From: an uncultured Clostridia bacterium
Lineage (GTDB): Bacteria > Bacillota > Clostridia > TANB77 > CAG-508
Assembly: GCA_944388045.1 (NCBI GenBank)
Contig: CALXHG010000018.1
Location: 1 to 39,902, forward strand
Reading direction: 5' to 3'
DNA length: 39,902 nucleotides
Shown in pieces: positions 33,526 through 39,902 of this stretch (its first letter is position 1; each line of letters begins with the position of its first letter). Below the pieces are notes generated by a model. That model did no database searches. It saw only the letters and a program-made list of their open reading frames with translations, and was not told the origin of the DNA. A program made the translations under genes and the position numbers.

Positions 33526-34245
33526 ATGGAAGAAAGACTTCAAAAATATTTGGCAGAATGTGGAGTTGCATCAAGAAGAAAATGCGAAGAATATATTTTA
33601 CAAGGAAAAGTAAAAGTTAACAATAAAATTATAACAGAATTAGGAACAAAAATAAATCCAGAAAAAGACAAGGTTACATTTGAAGGAAAAGAAGTAAAAA
33701 AGGAAAACAAAAAAGTATATATTTTACTAAACAAACCAATAGGATATGTTACAACAGCAGAAGAACAATTTGGAAGAGATAAAGTTTTGGATTTAGTAAA
33801 AGTAAAAGAAAGAATTGTTCCTGTAGGTAGATTAGATATGTACACATCAGGAGCATTAATATTAACAAATGACGGAGAATTTGTATATAAAGTAACACAT
33901 CCAAAACATGAAATAACAAAAACATATACTGTAACAATACATGGAATTATAACAAAACAAGAAGTAGAACAATTAAGCAATGGAGTTAAAATAGATGATT
34001 ATATAACAAAGCCAGCAAAAGTAAAGATACTTAAAACAGATGAAGAAAAAAATATATCAAGAATAGAAATAATAATACATGAAGGAAAAAATAGACAAGT
34101 TAGAAAAATGTGTGAAGCCATAGGTAAAAAAGTTATAGCTTTACATAGAAGTAAAATAGGAAATATAGGTGTAAAAGACTTAAAATTAGGACAATGGAGA
34201 TATTTAAAAGAAAATGAAGTAAAACAATTAATAGTTGAAAAATAA
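33526..34245 (+). CDS. rluB: RluB/RsuA-family pseudouridine synthase
   Basis: A 239-residue enzyme of the RsuA/RluB/RluE/RluF branch. The N-terminal S4 domain is MEERLQKYLAECGVASRRKCEEYILQGKVKVNN. The catalytic segment is PVGRLDMYTSGALILTNDGE with catalytic Asp104, preceded by VYILLNKPIGYVTT and followed by HEGKNRQVRKMCEAIGKKV. In Firmicutes the single member of this group usually modifies 23S rRNA near position 2605 (RluB). The ribosome binding site AAAGG lies before the ATG. The promoter of the next gene overlaps its last codons, so that gene can be expressed separately. Confidence 0.92.
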   Translation: MEERLQKYLAECGVASRRKCEEYILQGKVKVNNKIITELGTKINPEKDKVTFEGKEVKKENKKVYILLNKPIGYVTTAEEQFGRDKVLDLVKVKERIVPVGRLDMYTSGALILTNDGEFVYKVTHPKHEITKTYTVTIHGIITKQEVEQLSNGVKIDDYITKPAKVKILKTDEEKNISRIEIIIHEGKNRQVRKMCEAIGKKVIALHRSKIGNIGVKDLKLGQWRYLKENEVKQLIVEK

Positions 34246-34263
34246 AAGAAAAAGCTGTATAAT
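34235..34263 (+). promoter_or_regulatory. Sigma-A promoter overlapping the end of rluB
   Basis: TTGAAA (34235-34240), 17-bp spacer, TATAAT (34258-34263). The -35 lies inside the last codons of rluB. It drives the winged-helix and E2-like genes. Confidence 0.8.
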
Positions 34264-34280
34264 AAGTATGTTAGTATTAT

Positions 34281-34302
34281 TTAAGACAAAAATATGTCTT
34301 AA
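34281..34302 (+). promoter_or_regulatory. 8-bp palindrome in the leader of the winged-helix gene
   Basis: TTAAGACA-AAAATA-TGTCTTAA lies about 10 nt after the predicted transcription start and just before AAAGGAGG (34305-34312). There is no U-run. It could be an operator or a hairpin near the ribosome binding site; a self-regulation role is inference. Confidence 0.5.
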
Positions 34303-34320
34303 TAAAAGGAGGAATAAAAA

Positions 34321-35262
34321 ATGGTTGAAGATGATCAAATAAAAGCAAAAGTATCACCATTTGCAATAAGAGAAGGAGAAATAAAAACATTTGATGGAAA
34401 AGATGGATATGTATCTATGAATCAAATAGTTCATAAAATAAATATAGGACATATAACAGATATACATTATGCAATATTAGAAATAGTAAATGAATTTGAA
34501 TTTATTACATCAAGACAAATATATCAACTATTAGAATTAAAAGGAATAAACCCACAATCTCAAGATAAATTAAACAATAAATTAGATCAACTTGTTAAAT
34601 CAAAAATTTTGACAAGATATTATTTTACATCAGATGAAGGAAAAGGAATATATAGAATATATTGCCTAGAAAAAATGGGCAAATATCTATTAACATCAAG
34701 AGAAATTGAATGTAAATGGCAACAAACAGATAATGTTAAACCTGTTCCAATGATAAAGAAAAGACTAGCAGGAAATCAAACATTAATTGCTTATATGAGA
34801 AAAGTACAAGCATATGATAGTTATACTGTAAAACCTGCAATACAAGCCAAAATATCTGGAAAAACTTTTAAAGCAACAGGTGGAGCTATAAAATTAAAGA
34901 AAAATAATAAATCAATAGACTTTTTATTTGAGGTTATTAGAAGAGAGCCAGATTGGCAGAAAAAATTAGTAGATAAAATGACAATGTATAAAGAATTTTA
35001 CGAAAACTTTATACCAGGAGATTCAGGTTTTTCTGCAATGCCACAATTAATTTTAATATGCGAAGATGATAAACATACTGCAGAAGCATTTAAAGAAATT
35101 GTTAAAAATCAAGTAGAAATTTCTAAAATTAGATTATATTTTACAACAGATTTAAGACAAAATAATGAAACATTAGAAAATACACTTATAGAATTTAGAT
35201 TAGATGAAACAACTAACAAATATAAGATGTATAATGTAGAAGCTAAAATTTTGGGCATGTAA
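34321..35262 (+). CDS. Replic_Relax-like winged-helix protein
   Basis: A 313-residue protein. The N-terminal part is a winged helix (about 45-120): IHYAILEIVNEFEFITSRQIYQLLELKG, then KLNNKLDQLVKSKILTRYYF. The C-terminal part (about 195-310) has a nuclease-like alpha/beta pattern, NKSIDFLFEVIRREPDWQKKLVDKMTMYKEFYENF then MPQLILICEDDKHTAEAFKEIV, which resembles the replication-relaxation family known from plasmids and integrative elements. That family has a restriction-endonuclease-like core; here the expected acidic pair is not clearly preserved. AAAGGAGG is a perfect ribosome binding site. The E2-like gene follows after 22 bp, so they form an operon. Confidence 0.55.
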   Translation: MVEDDQIKAKVSPFAIREGEIKTFDGKDGYVSMNQIVHKINIGHITDIHYAILEIVNEFEFITSRQIYQLLELKGINPQSQDKLNNKLDQLVKSKILTRYYFTSDEGKGIYRIYCLEKMGKYLLTSREIECKWQQTDNVKPVPMIKKRLAGNQTLIAYMRKVQAYDSYTVKPAIQAKISGKTFKATGGAIKLKKNNKSIDFLFEVIRREPDWQKKLVDKMTMYKEFYENFIPGDSGFSAMPQLILICEDDKHTAEAFKEIVKNQVEISKIRLYFTTDLRQNNETLENTLIEFRLDETTNKYKMYNVEAKILGM

Positions 35263-35284
35263 AAGGAAAAAAAGAGGGAAGAAA

Positions 35285-36163
35285 ATGTTTGGACACAGAT
35301 CAGATGGAAAAAAAGTAAAAAATTTAGAACCACTTTTTAGAATAATACCTAGTATTATGCTAGAAAGAAATGATGCACAAGTATATTTTAAACAAGATAT
35401 TCCATTAAAAACAATAGATGAGTATATAAATAAAAAAGCAGAAGAAGGAATTAGAATGTCATATATGAATATCATATATGCAGGATTAGTTAGAATTATA
35501 AAAGAAAGACCAAAATTAAATAGATTTGTAATGAATGGAACCACATATCAAAGAAACAAAATATTTGTTTCACTTTCAATAAAAAAGAGTTTAACTGATG
35601 ATGGACAAGAAACTGTTATAAAAATTCCATTTGATGGAACAGAAAATATTTTTGAAATAAAAGAAAAATTAGATGCAACAGTAGAAAAAAATAAAGAAAA
35701 AGAAACTGTTAACAAAACAGATAAAATTGTAAAAATTCTAAATTTAACTCCAAATTTTCTAATTCTTTGGTTAATAAAAATATTGAGATTTTTAGATAAA
35801 TATGGAATTATGCCAAAAGCAATTATAAATGCAAGTCCATTTCACACAAGTGTGTTTTTAACAAATGTAGGGTCACTTGGAATTGATAGTATTTATCATC
35901 ATATTTATAATTTTGGTACAACTAGTTTATTTTTCTCTATGGGAAAGAAAAAGAAAAGTTATATTTATGATGAAGATGAAATAAAAGAAGAAAAATGTAT
36001 TACTATAGCATTTGTAGGAGATGAAAGAATTTGTGATGGTCATTATTATGCTTCTTCTTTTAAACAATTAAATAAATATTTGAAAAAACCAGAGCTACTT
36101 GAAAAGAATTATGTTGAAAATGAGGCTCAAAAAGTAGATGAAAGTGAAAAAGAATTGGTCTAA
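35285..36163 (+). CDS. 2-oxoacid dehydrogenase E2-like (CAT-fold) protein lacking the catalytic His
   Basis: A 292-residue protein with the acyltransferase fold of E2 subunits and chloramphenicol acetyltransferase. Recognisable parts are MNIIYAGLVRIIKERPKLNRFVMNGTTYQRNKIFVSLSIKK (about 60-100), SPFHTSVFLTNVGSLGID (about 187-204), and the final motif DERICDGHYYASSF (246-259). In active enzymes this reads DHRxxDG with a catalytic His; here that position is Glu247. No lipoyl or peripheral-subunit-binding domain is present and no E1/E3 genes are nearby. A long Lys/Glu insertion lies in the middle. The protein probably uses the fold for binding or for different chemistry. GAGGGA precedes the ATG. 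Confidence 0.75.
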   Translation: MFGHRSDGKKVKNLEPLFRIIPSIMLERNDAQVYFKQDIPLKTIDEYINKKAEEGIRMSYMNIIYAGLVRIIKERPKLNRFVMNGTTYQRNKIFVSLSIKKSLTDDGQETVIKIPFDGTENIFEIKEKLDATVEKNKEKETVNKTDKIVKILNLTPNFLILWLIKILRFLDKYGIMPKAIINASPFHTSVFLTNVGSLGIDSIYHHIYNFGTTSLFFSMGKKKKSYIYDEDEIKEEKCITIAFVGDERICDGHYYASSFKQLNKYLKKPELLEKNYVENEAQKVDESEKELV

Positions 36164-36240
36164 GTAAAGAAGCTTTAGAACTAGAAAAATCAAAATTAAT
36201 GAATTATAAAAGCAAATTTGTAAAAAATTTAATAAAATTA

Positions 36241-36269
36241 TTGACTTAACACATAAAATGTGGTATTAT
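36241..36269 (+). promoter_or_regulatory. Promoter of tRNA-Arg
   Basis: TTGACT (36241-36246), 17-bp spacer, TATTAT (36264-36269), ending 20 bp before the tRNA 5' end. Confidence 0.8.
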
Positions 36270-36289
36270 ATTTAAGTGTTAAGTTAAAT

Positions 36290-36366
36290 GAGTCAGTAGC
36301 TCAGTTGGATAGAGCATTTGCCTTCTAAGCAAAGGGTCGGGGGTTCGAATCCCTTCTGGCTCACCA
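36290..36366 (+). tRNA. tRNA-Arg (anticodon UCU)
   Basis: A complete 77-nt cloverleaf. The acceptor GAGTCAG pairs with CTGGCTC (one G-U). The D-arm contains AGCTCAGTTGGATAGAGC. The anticodon stem TTTGC/GCAAA encloses CTTCTAA, giving anticodon TCT, which reads AGA/AGG. The T-arm is GGGGGTTCGAATCCCTT, and CCA is encoded. AGA is by far the commonest arginine codon in the window's proteins. Confidence 0.96.
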
Positions 36367-36375
36367 AAAAATAAA

Positions 36376-36416
36376 CCTCTGTAGTATTGAAATATCAGTA
36401 CTTACAGAGGCTTTTT
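36376..36416 (+). terminator. Rho-independent terminator of tRNA-Arg
   Basis: CCTCTGTAGTA (from 36376) pairs with TACTTACAGAGG (ending 36410), followed by CTTTTT. Confidence 0.85.
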
Positions 36417-36443
36417 AATTTGTAATTAATGCAATATAGAAAG

Positions 36444-36473
36444 GCCGTGCCCGGTACATGTACCAGACACGGC
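36444..36473 (-). terminator. GC-rich terminator hairpin of the - strand gene
   Basis: GCCGTG/CACGGC closes an inner GGTAC/GTACC stem. It sits 7 bp beyond the stop of the - strand gene and is followed on that strand by CTTTCTATA, a short U-tract. Confidence 0.6.
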
Positions 36474-36480
36474 AGAGAGC

Positions 36481-36843
36481 TTAGACGTTGAAGATATACT
36501 TCAGCCAATCCTGAATTGGCTGAATGATGTTAAAAGGCGATACCGGGGCATTGACAGAAATGCCAAGGAAATCCCTAATCACTGCGAAAACCCAGTCAAT
36601 GAGCCTCACAGTAGAGTCCACCATCCACTTAATTGACGGCACTTCATCAAGATACCCATTTGCGCCCAAATAGTACAAAAAGCACAGGCACAAAATGCTT
36701 GCCCAGCTAAGTTTCAAGGTGTGAATCAAGACTTCGCAAAAAGCCTCGACAGCCGGGTAAATGTAGTTCCGAATGAACGGAACCCCTTTGCTGTTCCACC
36801 ACTTCCATGCGGTACCAGCAGTCTTCTTCAACATGTTTTCCAT
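36481..36843 (-). CDS. Foreign-looking Trp-rich small membrane protein, function unknown
   Basis: A 120-residue protein that I do not recognise. It is Trp-rich (seven Trp: 13, 15, 16, 47, 73, 84, 113). The N-terminus is basic, a hydrophobic helix runs from about 40 to 60 (IHTLKLSWASILCLCFLYYL), and residues 73-94 form an amphipathic or second membrane helix. By hand count 36481-36840 has 164 G/C in 360, about 46 %, against about 25-32 % in nearby genes. Codons such as CTG, GCC, CGC and CCG replace the A/T-ending ones used elsewhere. The start is ATG 36843, 9 nt after AAGGAGG; a TTG further up is less suitable. Promoter, leader hairpin and terminator are all its own. A toxin, holin-like or immunity role is possible but unsupported. 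Confidence 0.75.
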   Translation of the reverse strand: MENMLKKTAGTAWKWWNSKGVPFIRNYIYPAVEAFCEVLIHTLKLSWASILCLCFLYYLGANGYLDEVPSIKWMVDSTVRLIDWVFAVIRDFLGISVNAPVSPFNIIQPIQDWLKYIFNV

Positions 36844-36881
36844 AGTTGTTTTCCTCCTTGTTGTCAAAAAATGTTGCTCTC

Positions 36882-36922
36882 TTTTTTGAAACTCCTAACA
36901 ATTGGATTTGAGTTTCAAAAAA
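36882..36922 (-). promoter_or_regulatory. Perfect 13-bp inverted repeat in the leader of the - strand gene
   Basis: TTTTTTGAAACTC (36882-36894) and GAGTTTCAAAAAA (36910-36922) are exact reverse complements around a 15-nt loop. It lies between the promoter and the ribosome binding site. It may be an operator or an RNA hairpin that controls expression. Confidence 0.65.
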
Positions 36923-36937
36923 ATACGGTATACATAT

Positions 36938-36966
36938 ATTATAACATATTTTGCTCAAAATATCAA
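36938..36966 (-). promoter_or_regulatory. Sigma-A promoter of the - strand gene
   Basis: On the - strand TTGATA (36966-36961), 17-bp spacer, TATAAT (36943-36938). It gives a leader of about 90 nt containing the 13-bp inverted repeat. Its A/T-rich sequence looks host-like, unlike the coding region. Confidence 0.8.
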
Positions 36967-37064
36967 TATAACTGGATTTGAACAGTAGTGAGGAGTAAAA
37001 ACGATTTTAGAATTAAACATATAATGTAGAAATTCACAAAAATTATTAAAAAAATTTTATAAAA

Positions 37065-37107
37065 TTAGCACTCTGCTATTGACAGTGCTAAAATTAAGTG
37101 ATATAAT
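37065..37107 (+). promoter_or_regulatory. CIRCE operator (HrcA site) overlapping the clpB promoter
   Basis: TTAGCACTC (37065-37073), 9-bp spacer, CAGTGCTAA (37083-37091): a CIRCE element with one mismatch to the consensus GAGTGCTAA. The -35 TTGACA (37079-37084) lies inside it, followed after 17 bp by TATAAT (37102-37107). HrcA bound here would block RNA polymerase, giving heat-shock induction. Confidence 0.92.
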
Positions 37108-37149
37108 AGTCTTTGTAAAAAATATTACAAGAGATAGGAGGTAATATTT

Positions 37150-39744
37150 ATGAATATACAAAAATTCACACAAAAATCATTAGAAACAATACAACATGCA
37201 CAAACAATAGCAACAGAAAATCAGAATGCACAAGTAGAAGAAGAACATTTACTATATTCCTTACTAGAGCAAGAAAATAGCCTAATAAAAGAATTACTAA
37301 AGAAAATAAGTACAATAGAAGGATTTGAAAAAGAATTAAAAACATATATAGATAAAATGCCAAAAATGACAGGTGGAGCAATACAAAGTGATAGTATATA
37401 TGTATCACAAGATGTAAACAAAATATTAGCAGATGCAGAAATAACAGCAAAAAAAATGAAAGACGAATATGTATCTGTTGAACACATAATGTTAGCAATA
37501 TTTGATAATGCAAATAGCAATATCAAAAATTTATTCAAAAAATATGGAATAAATAAAAACGAATTTTTAAAAGTATTAGCTGATGTAAGAGGAAATGTAA
37601 GAATAACAAATGACAATCCTGAGGATACTTATGATGTATTAAAAAAATATGGACAAGACTTAACAGGTTTAGCAAGAGAGCAAAAACTAGACCCTGTAAT
37701 AGGAAGAGATTCAGAAATTAGAAATGTTATAAGAATTTTATCTAGAAAAACAAAAAACAATCCATGTTTAATTGGTGAACCAGGTGTTGGTAAAACAGCA
37801 ATAGCAGAAGGATTAGCACTAAGAATAGTAAGAGGAGATGTACCAGAAGGCTTAAAAGATTGTACTATTTTCTCATTAGATATGGGATCTTTAGTTGCAG
37901 GAGCAAAATACAGAGGAGAATTTGAAGAAAGACTTAAAGCTGTATTACAAGAAGTAAAAAAGAGTGAAGGAAGAATTATATTATTTATAGATGAAATTCA
38001 TACAATTGTAGGAGCAGGAAAAACAGATGGTGCAATGGATGCAGGAAATTTATTAAAACCAATGCTTGCAAGAGGAGAATTACACTGTATAGGAGCAACA
38101 ACATTAAATGAATATAGACAATATATAGAAAAAGATCAAGCTTTAGAAAGACGTTTTCAACCAGTAATGGTAGATGAACCATCTGTAGAAGATACAATAT
38201 CAATTTTAAGAGGATTAAAAGAAAGATATGAAGTATATCACGGTGTAAAAATATCAGATAATGCATTAATTGCTGCAGCAACATTATCACATAGATACAT
38301 TTCAGACAGATTTTTACCAGATAAAGCAATAGACTTAATAGATGAAGCTTGTGCCATGATAAAAACAGAACTTGAATCTATGCCAACAGAATTAGATGAA
38401 GTATCTAGAAAAATAATGCAATTAGAAATAGAAGAAACTGCATTAAGTAAAGAAAAAGATGAAATTTCTAAACAACGTTTAGCAGATATTCAAAAAGAAA
38501 AGGCAGAACTAAAAACCAAATTTGATGCAATGAAAGCAAAATGGGAAAACGAAAAAGCATCTATTGGTAAAGTTCAAAAACTACGTGAAGAAATTGAACA
38601 AGCAAATGCACAAATGGAACAAGCAGAAAGAAATTATGACTTAAACAAAGTTGCAGAATTAAAATATGGTAGAATTCCAGATTTACAAAAACAATTACAA
38701 AAAGAAGAAGAAATTGCAGAAAAAAGTAAAGAAGATGGATTATTAAGACATAAAGTAACAGAAGAAGAAATTACAAAAATTATCTCTAAATGGACAGGAA
38801 TTCCAGTATCTAAACTAATGGAAGGAGAAAGAGAAAAAATACTTAACTTAGACAAAGTTCTTCATAAAAGAGTAATAGGTCAAGACGAAGCAGTTGAAAA
38901 AGTATCTGAAGCAATAATGCGTTCAAGAGCAGGTATAAGTGATCCACGTAGACCAATAGGTTCATTTATGTTCTTAGGACCTACAGGTGTTGGTAAAACA
39001 GAGCTTGCTAAATCTTTAGCTGAAGCACTATTTGATGATGAACACAATATGATAAGAATAGATATGTCTGAATATATGGAAAAATATTCAGTATCTAGAT
39101 TAATAGGAGCTCCTCCAGGATATGTTGGATATGAAGAAGGTGGACAATTAACAGAAGCGGTTAGAAGAAAACCATATTCTGTTGTATTATTTGATGAAAT
39201 AGAAAAAGCACATCCAGATGTATTTAATATTTTATTACAAGTACTAGATGATGGACGTATTACAGATTCTCAAGGAAGAACTGTAGACTTTAAAAATACA
39301 ATAATAATATTAACTTCAAATTTAGGCTCTGATTATATATTAGAAGGCATTCAAGAAAATGGAGAAATTTCTGAAGAAGCAAAACAAAAAGTAAATGAAT
39401 TATTAAAAAGAAGTTTTAGACCAGAATTTTTAAATAGATTGGATGAAATTGTATTTTATAAACCTTTAAGAAAAACAGAGATTTCTAAAATACTAGAACT
39501 TTTAATAAAAGATATAGAAAATAGACTTGAAGATAAAAATATTAAACTAGAGTTATCTCAAAATGCAAAAGATTATTTGATAGATAATGGTTATGATGAA
39601 GTTTATGGTGCAAGACCATTAAAAAGATTTGTACAGAAAAAACTAGAAACTTTAATTGCAAGAAAAATTTTATCACAGGAAATTTTACCTAATACAACAG
39701 TAAAAATAGATTGCGAAAATAATGAATTATATATAAAAAAATAA
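37150..39744 (+). CDS. clpB: ATP-dependent disaggregase ClpB
   Basis: An 864-residue Hsp100 chaperone that, with DnaK, pulls proteins out of aggregates. The N domain (1-145) starts [18 protein letters not shown]. The first AAA+ domain has Walker [10 protein letters not shown] at 209-217 and Walker [23 protein letters not shown]. The coiled-coil middle domain (about 405-530) distinguishes it from ClpA or ClpC. The second AAA+ domain has GPTGVGKTE at 610-618 and [14 protein letters not shown], and there is no ClpP-binding loop. Length is normal. AGGAGG lies before the ATG. The CIRCE element shows control by HrcA, and a terminator-like hairpin follows, so it is monocistronic. A J-domain partner in this window is at 30233, but it is membrane-anchored and probably not the main co-chaperone. 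Confidence 0.97.
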   Translation: MNIQKFTQKSLETIQHAQTIATENQNAQVEEEHLLYSLLEQENSLIKELLKKISTIEGFEKELKTYIDKMPKMTGGAIQSDSIYVSQDVNKILADAEITAKKMKDEYVSVEHIMLAIFDNANSNIKNLFKKYGINKNEFLKVLADVRGNVRITNDNPEDTYDVLKKYGQDLTGLAREQKLDPVIGRDSEIRNVIRILSRKTKNNPCLIGEPGVGKTAIAEGLALRIVRGDVPEGLKDCTIFSLDMGSLVAGAKYRGEFEERLKAVLQEVKKSEGRIILFIDEIHTIVGAGKTDGAMDAGNLLKPMLARGELHCIGATTLNEYRQYIEKDQALERRFQPVMVDEPSVEDTISILRGLKERYEVYHGVKISDNALIAAATLSHRYISDRFLPDKAIDLIDEACAMIKTELESMPTELDEVSRKIMQLEIEETALSKEKDEISKQRLADIQKEKAELKTKFDAMKAKWENEKASIGKVQKLREEIEQANAQMEQAERNYDLNKVAELKYGRIPDLQKQLQKEEEIAEKSKEDGLLRHKVTEEEITKIISKWTGIPVSKLMEGEREKILNLDKVLHKRVIGQDEAVEKVSEAIMRSRAGISDPRRPIGSFMFLGPTGVGKTELAKSLAEALFDDEHNMIRIDMSEYMEKYSVSRLIGAPPGYVGYEEGGQLTEAVRRKPYSVVLFDEIEKAHPDVFNILLQVLDDGRITDSQGRTVDFKNTIIILTSNLGSDYILEGIQENGEISEEAKQKVNELLKRSFRPEFLNRLDEIVFYKPLRKTEISKILELLIKDIENRLEDKNIKLELSQNAKDYLIDNGYDEVYGARPLKRFVQKKLETLIARKILSQEILPNTTVKIDCENNELYIKK

Positions 39745-39778
39745 ACAAAAATTAAATTTTAATAAATTATAATTAAAC

Positions 39779-39819
39779 AAAGCTAGCCATAAAGTATATA
39801 TTCTTTAAGGTTAGCTTTT
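39779..39819 (+). terminator. Probable terminator of clpB
   Basis: AAAGCTAGCC (39779-39788) pairs with GGTTAGCTTT (39809-39818), one G-T pair, with an inner AAAG/CTTT, and ends in TTTT. The last 83 bp of the window hold nothing else recognised. Confidence 0.7.
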
Positions 39820-39902
39820 CTGTTACAGTTCAGTAGGAAATTTTGATATATTAATAATTGCATAAATTTTTCGACTCAATACGGAAATATAAGAATTTCT
39901 AA

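Noticed and set aside
36290..36966. Prophage or integrative element at tRNA-Arg
   Set aside because: No integrase and no recognisable repeat of the tRNA 3' end was seen in the window; only one foreign-looking gene is present.
36707..36981. Other frames overlapping the GC-rich gene on both strands
   Set aside because: Higher GC lengthens chance frames. Only the 36481-36843 frame has a ribosome binding site, promoter and membrane-protein pattern.

Overview
The window is AT-rich Gram-positive DNA, roughly 27-30 % GC by eye. It carries the sporulation phosphatase SpoIIE, a HrcA/CIRCE-controlled clpB, strong AAGGAGG-type ribosome binding sites, several TTG starts, and AGA-dominated arginine codons matched by a tRNA-Arg(UCU). 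Together these point to an endospore-forming Clostridia lineage of the uncultured gut type (inference). Almost all genes lie on the + strand; only a radical-SAM gene and a GC-rich small gene are on the - strand.

Layout. 1-2.6 kb: tail of an unknown gene, rarA, and a TauE/SafE permease encoded as two half-size genes. 2.6-6.7 kb: XRE regulator, topB and an unrecognised 598-residue protein. 6.7-11.9 kb: a 218-bp nested palindrome, then mfd, a TrmH-type rRNA methylase and a histidine phosphatase. 11.9-12.2 kb: a block of stacked palindromes. 12.4-17.2 kb: a membrane-anchored VWA protein, an ASCH-MazG fusion, a PdaB-like deacetylase, an unknown protein and a two-OB-fold SSB. 17.2-17.5 kb: a repeat element with perfect 63-bp inverted arms. 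17.6-24.5 kb: a WG-repeat protein, an unknown tail-anchored protein, spoIIE and a DUF285/BspA-type surface protein. 24.6-29.2 kb: two acetyltransferases, an M20 amidohydrolase and a VanX-type dipeptidase. 29.2-34.2 kb: radical SAM (-), a DnaJ-domain membrane protein, an SDR, a DUF1836 protein and two pseudouridine synthases. 34.3-36.2 kb: a Replic_Relax-like winged-helix protein and an E2-acyltransferase-like protein without its catalytic His. 36.2-39.8 kb: tRNA-Arg, a foreign-looking small gene, and clpB.

Most genes are housekeeping: fork rescue and transcription-coupled repair (rarA, topB, mfd, ssb), RNA modification (TrmH, RluD, RluB), protein quality control (clpB, DnaJ) and sporulation or cell wall (spoIIE, PdaB-like, VanX-like). 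The least explained content lies between genes. (i) A roughly 45-nt leader motif with a conserved fold occurs three times, 55-62 nt before the starts of mfd, the DUF285 gene and the DUF1836 gene. (ii) A solitary gene of about 46 % GC encodes a Trp-rich membrane protein and has its own promoter, 13-bp leader hairpin and terminator, next to tRNA-Arg. (iii) Several families of palindromic intergenic repeats share modules across the window.

Several starts were moved from the longest open frame to the ATG with a proper ribosome binding site. The most important is the DUF1836 gene, whose longest frame would swallow the leader motif. All domain calls are from reading motifs; no database search was run.
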